In this document: positions 1 to 5,239 of the stretch, piece by piece
Position numbering within the stretch: position 1 is the stretch's first letter
Layout: the number at the start of each line of letters is the position of its first letter
Source: an uncultured Alphaproteobacteria bacterium
GTDB lineage: Bacteria > Pseudomonadota > Alphaproteobacteria > Micavibrionales > Micavibrionaceae
Assembly (NCBI GenBank): GCA_937128575.1
Contig: CAKZMN010000099.1
Coordinates: 1-5,239, forward strand
Length of the DNA stretch: 5,239 bases
Reading direction: 5' to 3'
The notes under the pieces: generated by a model
Told to the model about the DNA's origin: nothing
The model's input: only the letters and a program-made list of their open reading frames with translations
The model's database searches: none
Made by a program: the position numbers and the translations under genes

Positions 1-658
1 ACTCATTGCGGTGTCGGATTTCTTTACCCTGACACTTGCACAGTTCAACGCGATCAGCTTCACCCGACCGTTATTTGTCACCATTCTTGCTGCTTTGGCT
101 TTGCGCGAGTTTGTCGGTATTCATCGCTGGGTCGCCATCGCGGTTGGATTTCTTGGTGTCCTGATCATGGTCATGCCCGGCCTGTTTTTCTTCTGGCAGC
201 CCGGCGCGCTGGATATGAGCGGTTTCGATAATGGCAGTTTGGTGGCGCTGATCAGTGCGTTCAGTCGGGCCGCTGCAATTGTTATGGTAAAGTTCCTCAG
301 CGCCGAACTGCCGGCTATGGTCTTGCTGCTTTACGCCAATCTGTTCTCGACGGTTTTGCTGGCGCCGTTCGCTTATGTGTTCTGGACCGATGTATCACTC
401 CACGATTGGGGCCTGATCCTGGCGATGAGCGGGTTTGGGTTCGTGTCTCAGTTTTGTTTCATCTACGCGATGAGCATTGGCGATGCGTCCTTCCTGTCGC
501 CGATTGACTATTTACGGCTGCCAATGTCCGCTGTGGCGGATTTCTGGGTTTTCCGATTAATCCCGGGCATAGGCGTCTGGATCGGTGCAGCGATCATTGT
601 CGTTTCAACTTTGTATATTGGCTGGCGCGAGCGTTTGAACTCACGTTCAGAACGATAA
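1..658 (+). CDS. DMT superfamily (EamA-domain) transporter, 5'-truncated by window edge
   Basis: This is the C-terminal part of an inner-membrane drug/metabolite transporter with EamA repeats. The reading frame is open from base 2, before the GTG at 11, so the real start lies outside the window. About 218 residues are present against roughly 290-300 for the family. The segment around 'FTRPLFVTILAALALRE' matches the end of the first EamA repeat (typically 'SFTSPLFVTLLAALFLGE'). It is followed by alternating hydrophobic helices, and near the C terminus by 'SFLSPIDYLRLPMSAV' and 'WIGAAIIVVSTLYIGWRER', which match the end of the second repeat; a basic cytoplasmic tail follows. The acidic residue usual in the second repeat ('FGE-P') is replaced here by 'RLIP'. 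Substrate cannot be predicted; relatives export amino acids, nucleotides or other metabolites. It converges on the pha operon and has no evident functional link to it. The family call is secure, the specificity is not. Confidence 0.88.
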   Translation, partial: LIAVSDFFTLTLAQFNAISFTRPLFVTILAALALREFVGIHRWVAIAVGFLGVLIMVMPGLFFFWQPGALDMSGFDNGSLVALISAFSRAAAIVMVKFLSAELPAMVLLLYANLFSTVLLAPFAYVFWTDVSLHDWGLILAMSGFGFVSQFCFIYAMSIGDASFLSPIDYLRLPMSAVADFWVFRLIPGIGVWIGAAIIVVSTLYIGWRERLNSRSER

Positions 659-684
659 GTGCGTCTTGCTGGCGTTTCCGGGCA

Positions 685-713
685 TTGCCAAAATCCGCGG
701 CAGCGCCTAAAGC
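685..713 (+). promoter_or_regulatory. weak candidate sigma70-type promoter upstream of the Cys-rich mini-ORF
   Basis: TTGCCA (685-690, five of six matches to the -35 consensus) is separated by exactly 17 bp from TAAAGC (708-713, only three of six matches to the -10 consensus). A start near 720 would leave a very short leader before the AAGGAG ribosome binding site at 725-730. This is inference from spacing and one good hexamer. Such matches occur by chance, so it mainly shows that independent transcription of the mini-ORF is possible. Confidence 0.2.
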
Positions 714-724
714 AGCGCCAGTTT

Positions 725-778
725 AAGGAGCGGGCCATGCGGCATCAAAAGATCTGTTGTGTTTGTATCTGCGGCTAA
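725..778 (+). CDS. putative 13-residue Cys-rich leader peptide ORF (with its RBS)
   Basis: A strong ribosome binding site, AAGGAG (725-730), sits six bases before an ATG at 737. It opens a 13-codon frame ending in TAA at 776-778 and encoding MRHQKICCVCICG. Four of 13 residues are Cys, clustered as CC-V-C-I-C. The last coding codon and the stop lie inside the left arm of a perfect 8-bp hairpin (773-793). Ribosome binding site, short ORF with a run of one amino acid, then an overlapping hairpin is the general layout of ribosome-mediated attenuators, and Cys-rich upstream ORFs are known in front of sulfur-metabolism genes in mycobacteria. Against this, no same-strand gene follows: the next gene is phaB, which converges on it. 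It could be an orphaned leader left by rearrangement, a stand-alone small peptide, or chance. Function is unknown; the reading frame and RBS are directly visible. Confidence 0.42.
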   Translation, partial: KERAMRHQKICCVCICG

Positions 779-793
779 GGCAATCCCTTAGCC
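773..793 (+). terminator. perfect 8-bp hairpin, possible terminator or attenuator
   Basis: GGCTAAGG (773-780) and CCTTAGCC (786-793) pair perfectly around a 5-base loop (CAATC). On the + strand the hairpin is followed by a pyrimidine-rich stretch ending in CTCTTTT (to about 813), not a clean U-run, so intrinsic termination would be weak. It overlaps the stop codon of the Cys-rich mini-ORF, so a ribosome paused on the Cys codons or at the stop would cover the left arm. On the - strand the following bases are not T-rich, but the structure could still mark the 3' end of the phaCAB transcript reading through from the right. The pairing is certain, the role is inferred. Confidence 0.45.
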
Positions 794-820
794 TGCTCTC
801 GCTATTCTCTTTTGATCTGA

Positions 821-923
821 AAATGAGCCGAAAATGTCGATTTTTGAGAACCGGAAGCGCAAATGTACACCAAGTACCTGCGAACCGGAAGCGCAGAAAA
901 TCGGCATTTGCAGGCCATTTATC
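821..923. repeat. complex nested palindromic element with 14-bp direct repeat
   Basis: Several symmetric parts share one centre near 871. The outer arms are AAATG(T)CGATTTT (832-844) and AAAATCGGCATTT (897-909), which pair with one mismatch and extend weakly outward through AAATGAGCC (821-829) and GGCCATTT (913-920). Inside are CCGG (851-854) with CCGG (885-888), then CGCA (858-861) with TGCG (879-882), then GTAC (865-868) with GTAC (874-877) around the loop ACCAA. Superimposed is a perfect 14-bp direct repeat, GAACCGGAAGCGCA, at 848-861 and 882-895. The layout recalls dispersed intergenic palindromic elements such as REP/BIME-like units. It lies nine bases past the phaB stop codon, between convergent genes, so it may also act in 3'-end formation. 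Whether it is repeated elsewhere in the genome cannot be seen here. Confidence 0.6.
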
Positions 924-931
924 GAAATTTG

Positions 932-1654
932 CTAAGCCATATATTGACCACCATTAGCTGACATAGTCGCGCCAGTTATAAACGACGCTTTATCAGAGGT
1001 CAAAAACGACACAAGATCGGCAATTTCATTCGGCTTGCCCATACGTCCGGCGGGGATTTGCTTGATAATGCTCTCCAGCACCGCAGAGTCCATGCCCTCC
1101 GTCATATCGGTCTTGATATAACCCGGGCAAACTGCATTCACCGTAATCCCCTTGCGCGCACTTTCCAGCGCCAACGCCTTAGTAAAGCCAAGCATCCCAG
1201 CCTTCGCAGCAGAATAATTCACCTGCCCCAATTGTCCCTTTTGCCCATTGATCGAGCTAACATTCACAATCCGGCCATAGCCATTATCGCGCATCCCCTT
1301 AATCACCGCGCGGCACATGGAGAAACAAGAAGTCAGGTTGGTATCCATAACACTGCTCCAATCCTCTGCGCTCATCTTATGCAGCATGCCATCGCGCGTG
1401 ATGCCCGCATTATTCACAAGAATAGTAACCTCGCCCATCTTCTTGATGATTTTTTCAACCACCGCCTGACAGGCATCAACATCAGAAACATCGGCCTTAA
1501 ACGCTTCGTGTCCTGTATCCGCCCTAAAAGCTTTCGCGGCCGTCTCATTGCCCGCATAAATCGCCGCTACCTTATGATCATCGGCAATCAAGGCCTTGGA
1601 AATTTCCAAACCAATACCGCGCGTTCCGCCCGTTACAATCGCTACTCCACCCAT
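932..1654 (-). CDS. phaB: acetoacetyl-CoA reductase (NADPH), PhaB
   Basis: This enzyme catalyses the second step of PHB synthesis: cytoplasmic, NADPH-dependent reduction of acetoacetyl-CoA to (R)-3-hydroxybutyryl-CoA. The 240-residue product is a classical short-chain dehydrogenase. The cofactor-binding motif TGGTRGIG is at residues 8-15 and NNAG at 81-84. The catalytic residues fall at Asn106, Ser134, Tyr147 and Lys151, with the usual spacing. The stretches 'NNAGITRD', 'DTNLTS', 'NGQKGQ-GQ-NYS-AKAG' and 'PGYI-TDM' are typical of PhaB rather than of general FabG, although the families are close; the neighbouring phaA and phaC settle the assignment. The ATG at 1654 is supported by a ribosome binding site, GGGAGA (1661-1666), seven bases upstream. 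It is the last gene of the operon, 57 bp after phaA. Length is normal (about 240-246) and no defects are seen. Confidence 0.96.
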   Translation of the reverse strand: MGGVAIVTGGTRGIGLEISKALIADDHKVAAIYAGNETAAKAFRADTGHEAFKADVSDVDACQAVVEKIIKKMGEVTILVNNAGITRDGMLHKMSAEDWSSVMDTNLTSCFSMCRAVIKGMRDNGYGRIVNVSSINGQKGQLGQVNYSAAKAGMLGFTKALALESARKGITVNAVCPGYIKTDMTEGMDSAVLESIIKQIPAGRMGKPNEIADLVSFLTSDKASFITGATMSANGGQYMA

Positions 1655-1711
1655 GATATTTCTCCCAAGCTAAATTAGAATTTAAGGTTCACGCAGTTAC
1701 TTATATATTCT

Positions 1712-2896
1712 CTAGTCGCGCTCAACGCACATCGCAACGCCCATGCCGCCGCCAATACACAACGTCACCAAACCTTTATGTGCATCGCGGCGCACCATTT
1801 CATGCAACAGCGTCACAAGCACCCGCGTGCCTGATGCACCAATCGGATGGCCAAGCGCGATCGCCCCGCCATTCACATTTGTTTTATCCGCATCAAAACC
1901 CATCTCCGCCATAACGCAGCACGCCTGCGCCGCAAAGGCCTCGTTTGATTCAACAAGGTCCAAATCAGAAACGCTCCACCCCGCCTTCGACAGCGCGGCC
2001 TTCGACGCGGGAATTGGCCCCGTGCCCATAACGGATGGATCAACCCCCGCCGTGGCCCAGCTTTTGATTGTAGCCAGCGGCGTAAGCCCACGTTTGGTCG
2101 CCTCACTCGCGCGCATTAAAATGGTCGCCGCCGCGCCATCATTAATGCCCGATGCATTCGCCGCCGTAACCGTGCCGTCCTTTTTAAATGCCGGACGCAA
2201 ACCACTTAATCCTTCGGCTGTTACGCCCGCGCGTGGAAATTCATCCATATCAATAATGCTCTCGCTCTTGCGGCTTTTCACCGTGACCGGAACAATCTCA
2301 TCCTTAAACTTACCCGCCGCGATCGCCGCCTCGGCTTTGTTTTGCGACGCCGCAGCAAATTCATCCTGCGCCTCGCGGCTAATGCTATATTTTTCTGCAA
2401 TATTTTCGGCCGTAATGCCCATGTGATAATCATTAAATGAATCCCACAAACCATCATTAATCATCGTGTCTATCATTTGTGCATTACCGAACTTAACGCC
2501 GTCACGCATATGCATGGCATGCGGTGACGCGCTCATATTTTCCTGACCACCCGCCACAACAATATCTGCATCGCCGCACAAAATAGACTGCATACCAAGC
2601 GCGACTGTGCGCAAGCCAGAACCACAAACTTGGTTAATCGTATAGGCCGCTTTTTCTGCCGGAATGCCCGCAGCAATCGCCGTCTGGCGCGCGGGATTTT
2701 GTCCGGCGCCTGCGGTTAAAACTTGCCCCATAATAACGTCATCAATTTCGTCTGGTTTAACGCCGGTATCTTGCAAAATTTGTGCAACAACAATGCTGCC
2801 TAATTCATGCGCCGGAAGACGGCTAAGACCACCACCTAAATTACCTATCGCTGTGCGTTTTGCTGCAACAATAATAACCGGATCATCTGTGCTCAT
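1712..2896 (-). CDS. phaA: acetyl-CoA acetyltransferase (biosynthetic beta-ketothiolase), PhaA
   Basis: It condenses two acetyl-CoA into acetoacetyl-CoA plus CoA, the first committed step of the PHB route, in the cytoplasm. The 394-residue protein has the full thiolase signature set: the acyl-accepting Cys91 in 'NQVCGSG' (88-94), Asn318 in 'NEAF', His350 in '[14 protein letters not shown]' (343-356) and the proton-shuttling Cys380 in 'CIGGGMG'. These are each offset by two from the well-studied Zoogloea enzyme (Cys89, Asn316, His348, Cys378), so the fold is intact and the length standard. The start at ATG 2896 is supported by AGGAAG (2902-2907) a few bases upstream. It lies 69 bp downstream of phaC and 57 bp upstream of phaB on the same strand, consistent with co-transcription. 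Related degradative thiolases share the motifs; the operon context points to the biosynthetic role. Confidence 0.97.
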   Translation of the reverse strand: MSTDDPVIIVAAKRTAIGNLGGGLSRLPAHELGSIVVAQILQDTGVKPDEIDDVIMGQVLTAGAGQNPARQTAIAAGIPAEKAAYTINQVCGSGLRTVALGMQSILCGDADIVVAGGQENMSASPHAMHMRDGVKFGNAQMIDTMINDGLWDSFNDYHMGITAENIAEKYSISREAQDEFAAASQNKAEAAIAAGKFKDEIVPVTVKSRKSESIIDMDEFPRAGVTAEGLSGLRPAFKKDGTVTAANASGINDGAAATILMRASEATKRGLTPLATIKSWATAGVDPSVMGTGPIPASKAALSKAGWSVSDLDLVESNEAFAAQACCVMAEMGFDADKTNVNGGAIALGHPIGASGTRVLVTLLHEMVRRDAHKGLVTLCIGGGMGVAMCVERD

Positions 2897-2931
2897 AATC
2901 TCTTCCTTATCTCATATGGATGGATGACCGC

Positions 2932-2959
2932 ACCATATCAATAACGCAGCTATTTTCAA
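2932..2959 (-). promoter_or_regulatory. weak candidate internal promoter before phaA
   Basis: Read on the - strand, TTGAAA (2954-2959, five of six to -35) is followed after 16 bp by TATGGT (2932-2937, four of six to -10). This would start transcription near 2925, about 28 bases before the phaA ATG. It lies in the 69-bp phaC-phaA gap. It could allow thiolase and reductase to be made without the synthase. This is prediction by consensus only and could be chance in AT-rich spacer DNA. Confidence 0.22.
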
Positions 2960-2965
2960 GGCAAT

Positions 2966-4090
2966 TTATTTATCATGCGACCGTATCCACTTGGCCACAG
3001 GGGCCCAGACTTTCTCAACGGACACGCCCCCCGCAATCATCCCAATATGCCCACATTCGGGGTTGATAATATCCGCATGCGCAATGCGTTCCTGCAGCGC
3101 CGCCGCGCATTCATACTCGACCAAACGATCCTTCTTTGATGCAACAATCAGGGTCGGAATATCGATCATTTCTGGATGCACAAATTCACCATTAATTTTC
3201 CACTGCCCCGCATAAGTCTGGTTTTTCAAAAACCAATCCGTGATGCAATGCTGCGCAATCGCGGCAGGTAATTCCACGCCGTCATTCAGCCAATCTTCCA
3301 CGGCCACAAAAATCTTCGCCGCATTCGATGTCTTGTCCATATCCTCAAATTTTGAAAACTTCTTCGCCGTCATCGCGGGATCAAGGGACGCAAATAAAGT
3401 CTGTATCCAATCGACACTAAGAACGCCCTTTTCCTCAATCACAGGAAAGGCCGATGGCGCAAAAAATTTCACGCGGTTAAGCAGCGCTTGCGAGCCCGCA
3501 TGAAAGTCCCATGGCGCGGCCAGCATCGTGATGGATTTAAGATGTTTTTGTGCGCGCGTTGCTGCGCCAAGCAAGACCGTACCGCCCATACAATATCCAA
3601 GCGCATGAACGGCGTCGCCGTGGCGCTTATTCAAAAATTCAAGCGCTGGAATAATGCGATCCATCACCGCGCCGTCCATATCGCGCTGCCCCGCATCCTC
3701 AGACACCGCGCCCCAATCCAGCAGATACGGATTAAACCCCTGCGCCCCGAACCACCGCAGCATTGATCGCCCTTCCATCAAATCCAGAACATAGCCCTTA
3801 TTAATCATAGAGGGGATGAGGATAATCGCAGGCTGGTTGCTAATGTATTCATGCTCTGGCACCGCATGAACACTCATCGTGCCCGCGCGCCAAATTTCAT
3901 CAAGTGGCAGGCGATCTGGCGCACCATCAAATTTGTGATAACTTTGAATTCCCAGCAGCATTTTACGCAGCTCTTCCGGCAATTCCGGCGGCATCGCACC
4001 ATCAAAAGAGAAATCAGATGGCATCTCCTTTGGCCACGCAGCCGCCGCCATCGCTATATAAATCGGCAATGGGTTTAGGCCCCGTCGCAT
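2966..4090 (-). CDS. phaC: short polyhydroxyalkanoate synthase (PhaC, alpha/beta-hydrolase fold)
   Basis: It polymerises (R)-3-hydroxybutyryl-CoA into PHB with release of CoA at the surface of storage granules. The 374-residue protein has the synthase active-site box GYCMGG (165-170), with nucleophile Cys167 in place of a lipase serine. Asp321 ('SKKDRLVE') and His348 ('CGHIGM') complete the triad, with spacing close to the class III enzyme (Cys149, Asp302, His331). 'LIPSMINKGYVLDL' (91-104) and 'LLDWG' (123-127) are also family hallmarks. The start is fixed: the codon immediately upstream of the ATG is an in-frame TAG, and an AGATGGA ribosome binding site (4099-4105) lies eight bases away. 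At this size it lacks the roughly 200-residue N-terminal domain of class I synthases. No PhaE partner is in the window, so its class and subunit needs are unsettled. First gene of phaCAB. Confidence 0.9.
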   Translation of the reverse strand: MRRGLNPLPIYIAMAAAAWPKEMPSDFSFDGAMPPELPEELRKMLLGIQSYHKFDGAPDRLPLDEIWRAGTMSVHAVPEHEYISNQPAIILIPSMINKGYVLDLMEGRSMLRWFGAQGFNPYLLDWGAVSEDAGQRDMDGAVMDRIIPALEFLNKRHGDAVHALGYCMGGTVLLGAATRAQKHLKSITMLAAPWDFHAGSQALLNRVKFFAPSAFPVIEEKGVLSVDWIQTLFASLDPAMTAKKFSKFEDMDKTSNAAKIFVAVEDWLNDGVELPAAIAQHCITDWFLKNQTYAGQWKINGEFVHPEMIDIPTLIVASKKDRLVEYECAAALQERIAHADIINPECGHIGMIAGGVSVEKVWAPVAKWIRSHDK

Positions 4091-4114
4091 CTAAATATTC
4101 CATCTATTATTTTG

Positions 4115-4123
4115 CTGCACAAT
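4115..4123 (-). promoter_or_regulatory. candidate PhaR operator at the phaC transcription start
   Basis: On the - strand this reads ATTGTGCAG. The core TTGTGCA recurs at 4184-4192 (+) and 4233-4241 (-). The site lies directly at the predicted +1 of the phaC promoter, where a bound repressor would block initiation. PhaR proteins studied in other alphaproteobacteria recognise TGC/GCA-rich sites, which fits, but the exact motif for this protein is inferred from repetition only. Confidence 0.35.
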
Positions 4124-4130
4124 GCCACGG

Positions 4131-4159
4131 ACTATACGTCAGTTATGCAAACCGTTCCA
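4131..4159 (-). promoter_or_regulatory. candidate promoter of the phaCAB operon
   Basis: Read on the - strand, TATAGT (4131-4136, five of six to the -10 consensus) lies 17 bp downstream of TGGAAC (4154-4159, a poor -35). The predicted start is near 4124, giving a leader of about 34 bases before the phaC ATG. The good -10 and the position in a divergent spacer support it. The weak -35 suggests either an activated or a low-strength promoter, or a wrong guess. Confidence 0.35.
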
Positions 4160-4183
4160 GACAAAGCTTTTCAAACATCCATT

Positions 4184-4192
4184 TTTGTGCAA
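4184..4192 (+). promoter_or_regulatory. candidate PhaR operator in the middle of the divergent region
   Basis: TTTGTGCAA, a second copy of the TTGTGCA core, lies about 49 bp upstream of the phaR start codon and about 60 bp upstream of the predicted phaC start. A related TATGCAAA is at 4145-4152. Together the four TGCA cores (4116, 4146, 4188, 4234) span the control region. The role is inferred from motif repetition and from phaR being adjacent. Confidence 0.3.
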
Positions 4193-4232
4193 TACATCAT
4201 AAATATTCAACGCAGCAAAATTTTAAGAATAG

Positions 4233-4241
4233 GTGCACAAA
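4233..4241 (-). promoter_or_regulatory. candidate autoregulatory PhaR operator over the phaR RBS and start codon
   Basis: On the - strand this reads TTTGTGCAC, the third copy of the motif. It overlaps the AGGTG ribosome binding site (4231-4235) and the first base of the phaR ATG. If bound it could act as an autorepression roadblock. PhaR autoregulation is known in other bacteria; binding here is inference. Part of the match is also constrained by the RBS, which weakens it. Confidence 0.25.
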
Positions 4242-4792
4242 TGGCCAAGACCAAAAACCAAGCTGGTGAACCAACAGTAATCAAAAAATACGCAAATCGC
4301 CGCCTCTATGACACAGGCCGCAGCAGCTATGTCACGCTCGAAGATCTATGCGAAATGGTAAAAGAAGGTCACGATTTTGTAGTAAAAGACGCGAAAAGCG
4401 GCGAAGACATTACGCGCTCCGTTTTGACACAAATCATTTTGGATCAGGAAAATAAAGGCGAAGATAATTTGCTGCCCATCGGTTTCTTGCGCAACCTCAT
4501 CAGCTTCTATGGCGACAGCGTGCAGCAAGTTGTACCAAACTATCTTGAAACAACATTAGATGTGTTTGTTAAAAACCAAGAACGTGTGCGCGAGCAAATC
4601 AATAAATCATTTGAAAATATGCCCGGCATGAACCCGAATATGCAGGGTATGTTCACCGGAACAACGCCGCCATCCATCGAAGAACTCAACCGCAAAAACA
4701 TGGAAATGTTTGAACGTACAATGAAAATGTTCACCCCCTTCGGCATGGCCTATGGCGCTGATCAAGATGGGCCACAAGAAGAGAATAAATAA
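4241..4792 (+). CDS. phaR: polyhydroxyalkanoate synthesis repressor PhaR
   Basis: This is a DNA-binding regulator of PHB metabolism; known relatives repress phasin and other pha genes and are released by binding to nascent PHB granules. The protein has 183 residues. 'TVIKKYANRRLYDTGRSSYVTLEDL' (12-36) begins the N-terminal PHB accumulation DNA-binding domain, which runs to about residue 72. 'LLPIGFLRNLISFYGDSVQQVVPNYLE' (77-103) is the following PHB/DNA-regulation repeat. The C-terminal part has a Met- and Asn-rich linker (127-138) and an amphipathic Met/Phe helix, 'NRKNMEMFERTMKMFTPF' (150-167), plausible for granule contact. The ATG at 4241 is chosen because AGGTG (4231-4235) is well placed and homology begins soon after. 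An in-frame TTG at 4112 would add 43 unconserved residues across the promoter. It is divergent from phaCAB, which it probably controls. Confidence 0.93.
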   Translation: MAKTKNQAGEPTVIKKYANRRLYDTGRSSYVTLEDLCEMVKEGHDFVVKDAKSGEDITRSVLTQIILDQENKGEDNLLPIGFLRNLISFYGDSVQQVVPNYLETTLDVFVKNQERVREQINKSFENMPGMNPNMQGMFTGTTPPSIEELNRKNMEMFERTMKMFTPFGMAYGADQDGPQEENK

Positions 4793-4820
4793 AGCACTCT
4801 TCTGCCCTCCTCAAAACACA

Positions 4821-4853
4821 AAAAAACCGGCGCATATTTGCAGCCGGTTTTTT
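4821..4853. terminator. bidirectional intrinsic terminator between phaR and the convergent gene
   Basis: AAAAAACCGGC (4821-4831) pairs perfectly with GCCGGTTTTTT (4843-4853). The 11-base loop region can form a further GCA/TGC pairing with one bulged base. The A-run on one side and the T-run on the other provide a U-tract in both directions. It lies 28 bp after the phaR stop and 28 bp before the stop of the converging gene, as expected for a shared terminator. Confidence 0.9.
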
Positions 4854-4881
4854 ATTAAGCTTTATATCTGAGGCTCAGAAT

Positions 4882-5239
4882 TTAAGAACCGCTCACGCTA
4901 TCAATCAATCGATCACGAAGCGCCATGGCGGTGTCCATTTTTTCCGTCGGCGCCTCATGCGCCACAACTGTAAATGTATCATCCTTATTAAAGAACAGCA
5001 GCGAGGCCGATGAATTTACAGACGCACCAACACAGGCCACCTCATAACTATCGATCCGCGTTGCGCCATTTTGCGTGCTGTTATCCGGAACAATCGCAAA
5101 ATCGCCCTGACAACGATCTTCAGTTTTCGTCAAATAATCACGCACATAATTTTCAAAGTCACCCGCATTGCGCAATGGCTTTTGCTCCGATGATCCATAA
5201 ACCGTCTCTGATGACCATTGATGCACAACCCGGTCGGCG
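4882..5239 (-). CDS. hypothetical protein, 5'-truncated by window edge
   Basis: The frame is open to the window edge: upstream of a GTG at 5226 the codons continue as A-D-R-V without a stop, so the true start probably lies outside and about 118 C-terminal residues are seen. I do not recognise the family. The visible part is soluble and mixed in composition: 'DFENYVRDYLTKTEDRCQGDFAIVPDNS', then 'RIDSYEVACVGASVNSSASLLFFNKDDTFTVVAHEAP', then a final helix, 'MDTAMALRDRLIDSVSGS'. Alternating hydrophobic stretches suggest an alpha/beta fold with strands around 'SYEVACVGA', 'ASLLFF' and 'FTVVAHE'. The two Cys ('DRCQGD', 'VACVGA') could form a disulfide if the protein is exported, but any signal peptide would be in the missing part. 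It converges on phaR with a shared terminator, so it is not part of the pha operon. Confidence 0.65.
   Translation of the reverse strand, partial: ADRVVHQWSSETVYGSSEQKPLRNAGDFENYVRDYLTKTEDRCQGDFAIVPDNSTQNGATRIDSYEVACVGASVNSSASLLFFNKDDTFTVVAHEAPTEKMDTAMALRDRLIDSVSGS

Noticed and set aside
669..721. CTGGCG (669-674) with CGCCAG (716-721) as a possible stem, and the GCAGCGCC direct repeat between
   Set aside because: A 6-bp stem with a loop of more than 40 bases is expected by chance in this GC-rich stretch.
848..895. CRISPR-like reading of the 14-bp direct repeat with a 20-bp spacer
   Set aside because: There are only two copies, too short for CRISPR repeats, no cas genes are present, and the repeats are part of a palindrome.
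757..957. 66-codon ORF on the + strand in the gap after the transporter gene
   Set aside because: It runs through the hairpin and palindromic element and into the end of phaB, has no RBS or protein-like pattern, and its Arg/Lys-rich second half is the translated repeat.
1058..1678. Long + strand ORF (206 codons) inside phaB
   Set aside because: It is an antisense shadow of a conserved reductase gene, His/Arg/Ile-rich with no domain pattern.
1743..2426. Long + strand ORF (227 codons) inside phaA
   Set aside because: It is a shadow frame antisense to a well-conserved thiolase; such long antisense frames are common in genes of this codon use.
4112..4240. N-terminal extension of PhaR from an in-frame TTG
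   Set aside because: It would cover the promoter region, lacks a good RBS and has no resemblance to PhaR; the ATG at 4241 has AGGTG at the proper distance.
3904..4269. 121-codon + strand ORF overlapping the start of phaC and the promoter region
   Set aside because: It is antisense to the phaC 5' end and crosses into phaR in another frame; its composition does not suggest a protein and there is no RBS support.

Overview
The window looks like chromosomal DNA of an alphaproteobacterium of moderate GC content. The grounds are a complete polyhydroxybutyrate (PHB) gene set next to a PhaR regulator of the type common in that class; no rRNA or other phylogenetic marker is present, so the placement is an inference.

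Layout. Positions 1-658 (+) hold the 3' part of a DMT/EamA-family membrane transporter gene. Positions 659-931 hold no conventional gene, but they are not empty. They contain a possible 13-codon cysteine-rich leader ORF with a strong ribosome binding site, a perfect 8-bp hairpin overlapping its stop codon, and a complex element of about 100 bp built from nested palindromes and a 14-bp direct repeat. Positions 932-4090 (-) are a compact operon transcribed right to left in the order phaC (short PHA synthase), phaA (acetyl-CoA acetyltransferase), phaB (acetoacetyl-CoA reductase). Positions 4091-4240 are a divergent control region carrying repeated TTGTGCA motifs and a 10-bp inverted repeat. Positions 4241-4792 (+) encode the regulator PhaR. 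A bidirectional hairpin terminator (4821-4853) separates phaR from a convergent, 5'-incomplete gene of unknown function (4882-5239, -).

How it works together. PhaA condenses two acetyl-CoA to acetoacetyl-CoA. PhaB reduces this with NADPH to (R)-3-hydroxybutyryl-CoA. PhaC polymerises that product into PHB. In known systems PhaR binds DNA and nascent PHB granules, so that repression is lifted when polymer appears; here it is divergently transcribed from the operon, and putative sites lie at the predicted phaC transcription start and over the phaR start codon. The whole route from acetyl-CoA to polymer plus its regulator is therefore in about 3.9 kb. No phasin, PhaE subunit or depolymerase gene is in the window.

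The main chain of PHB genes is well-known biology. The least explained parts are the Cys-rich mini-ORF with its hairpin and the palindromic element at 659-931, and the operator-like architecture at 4091-4240.
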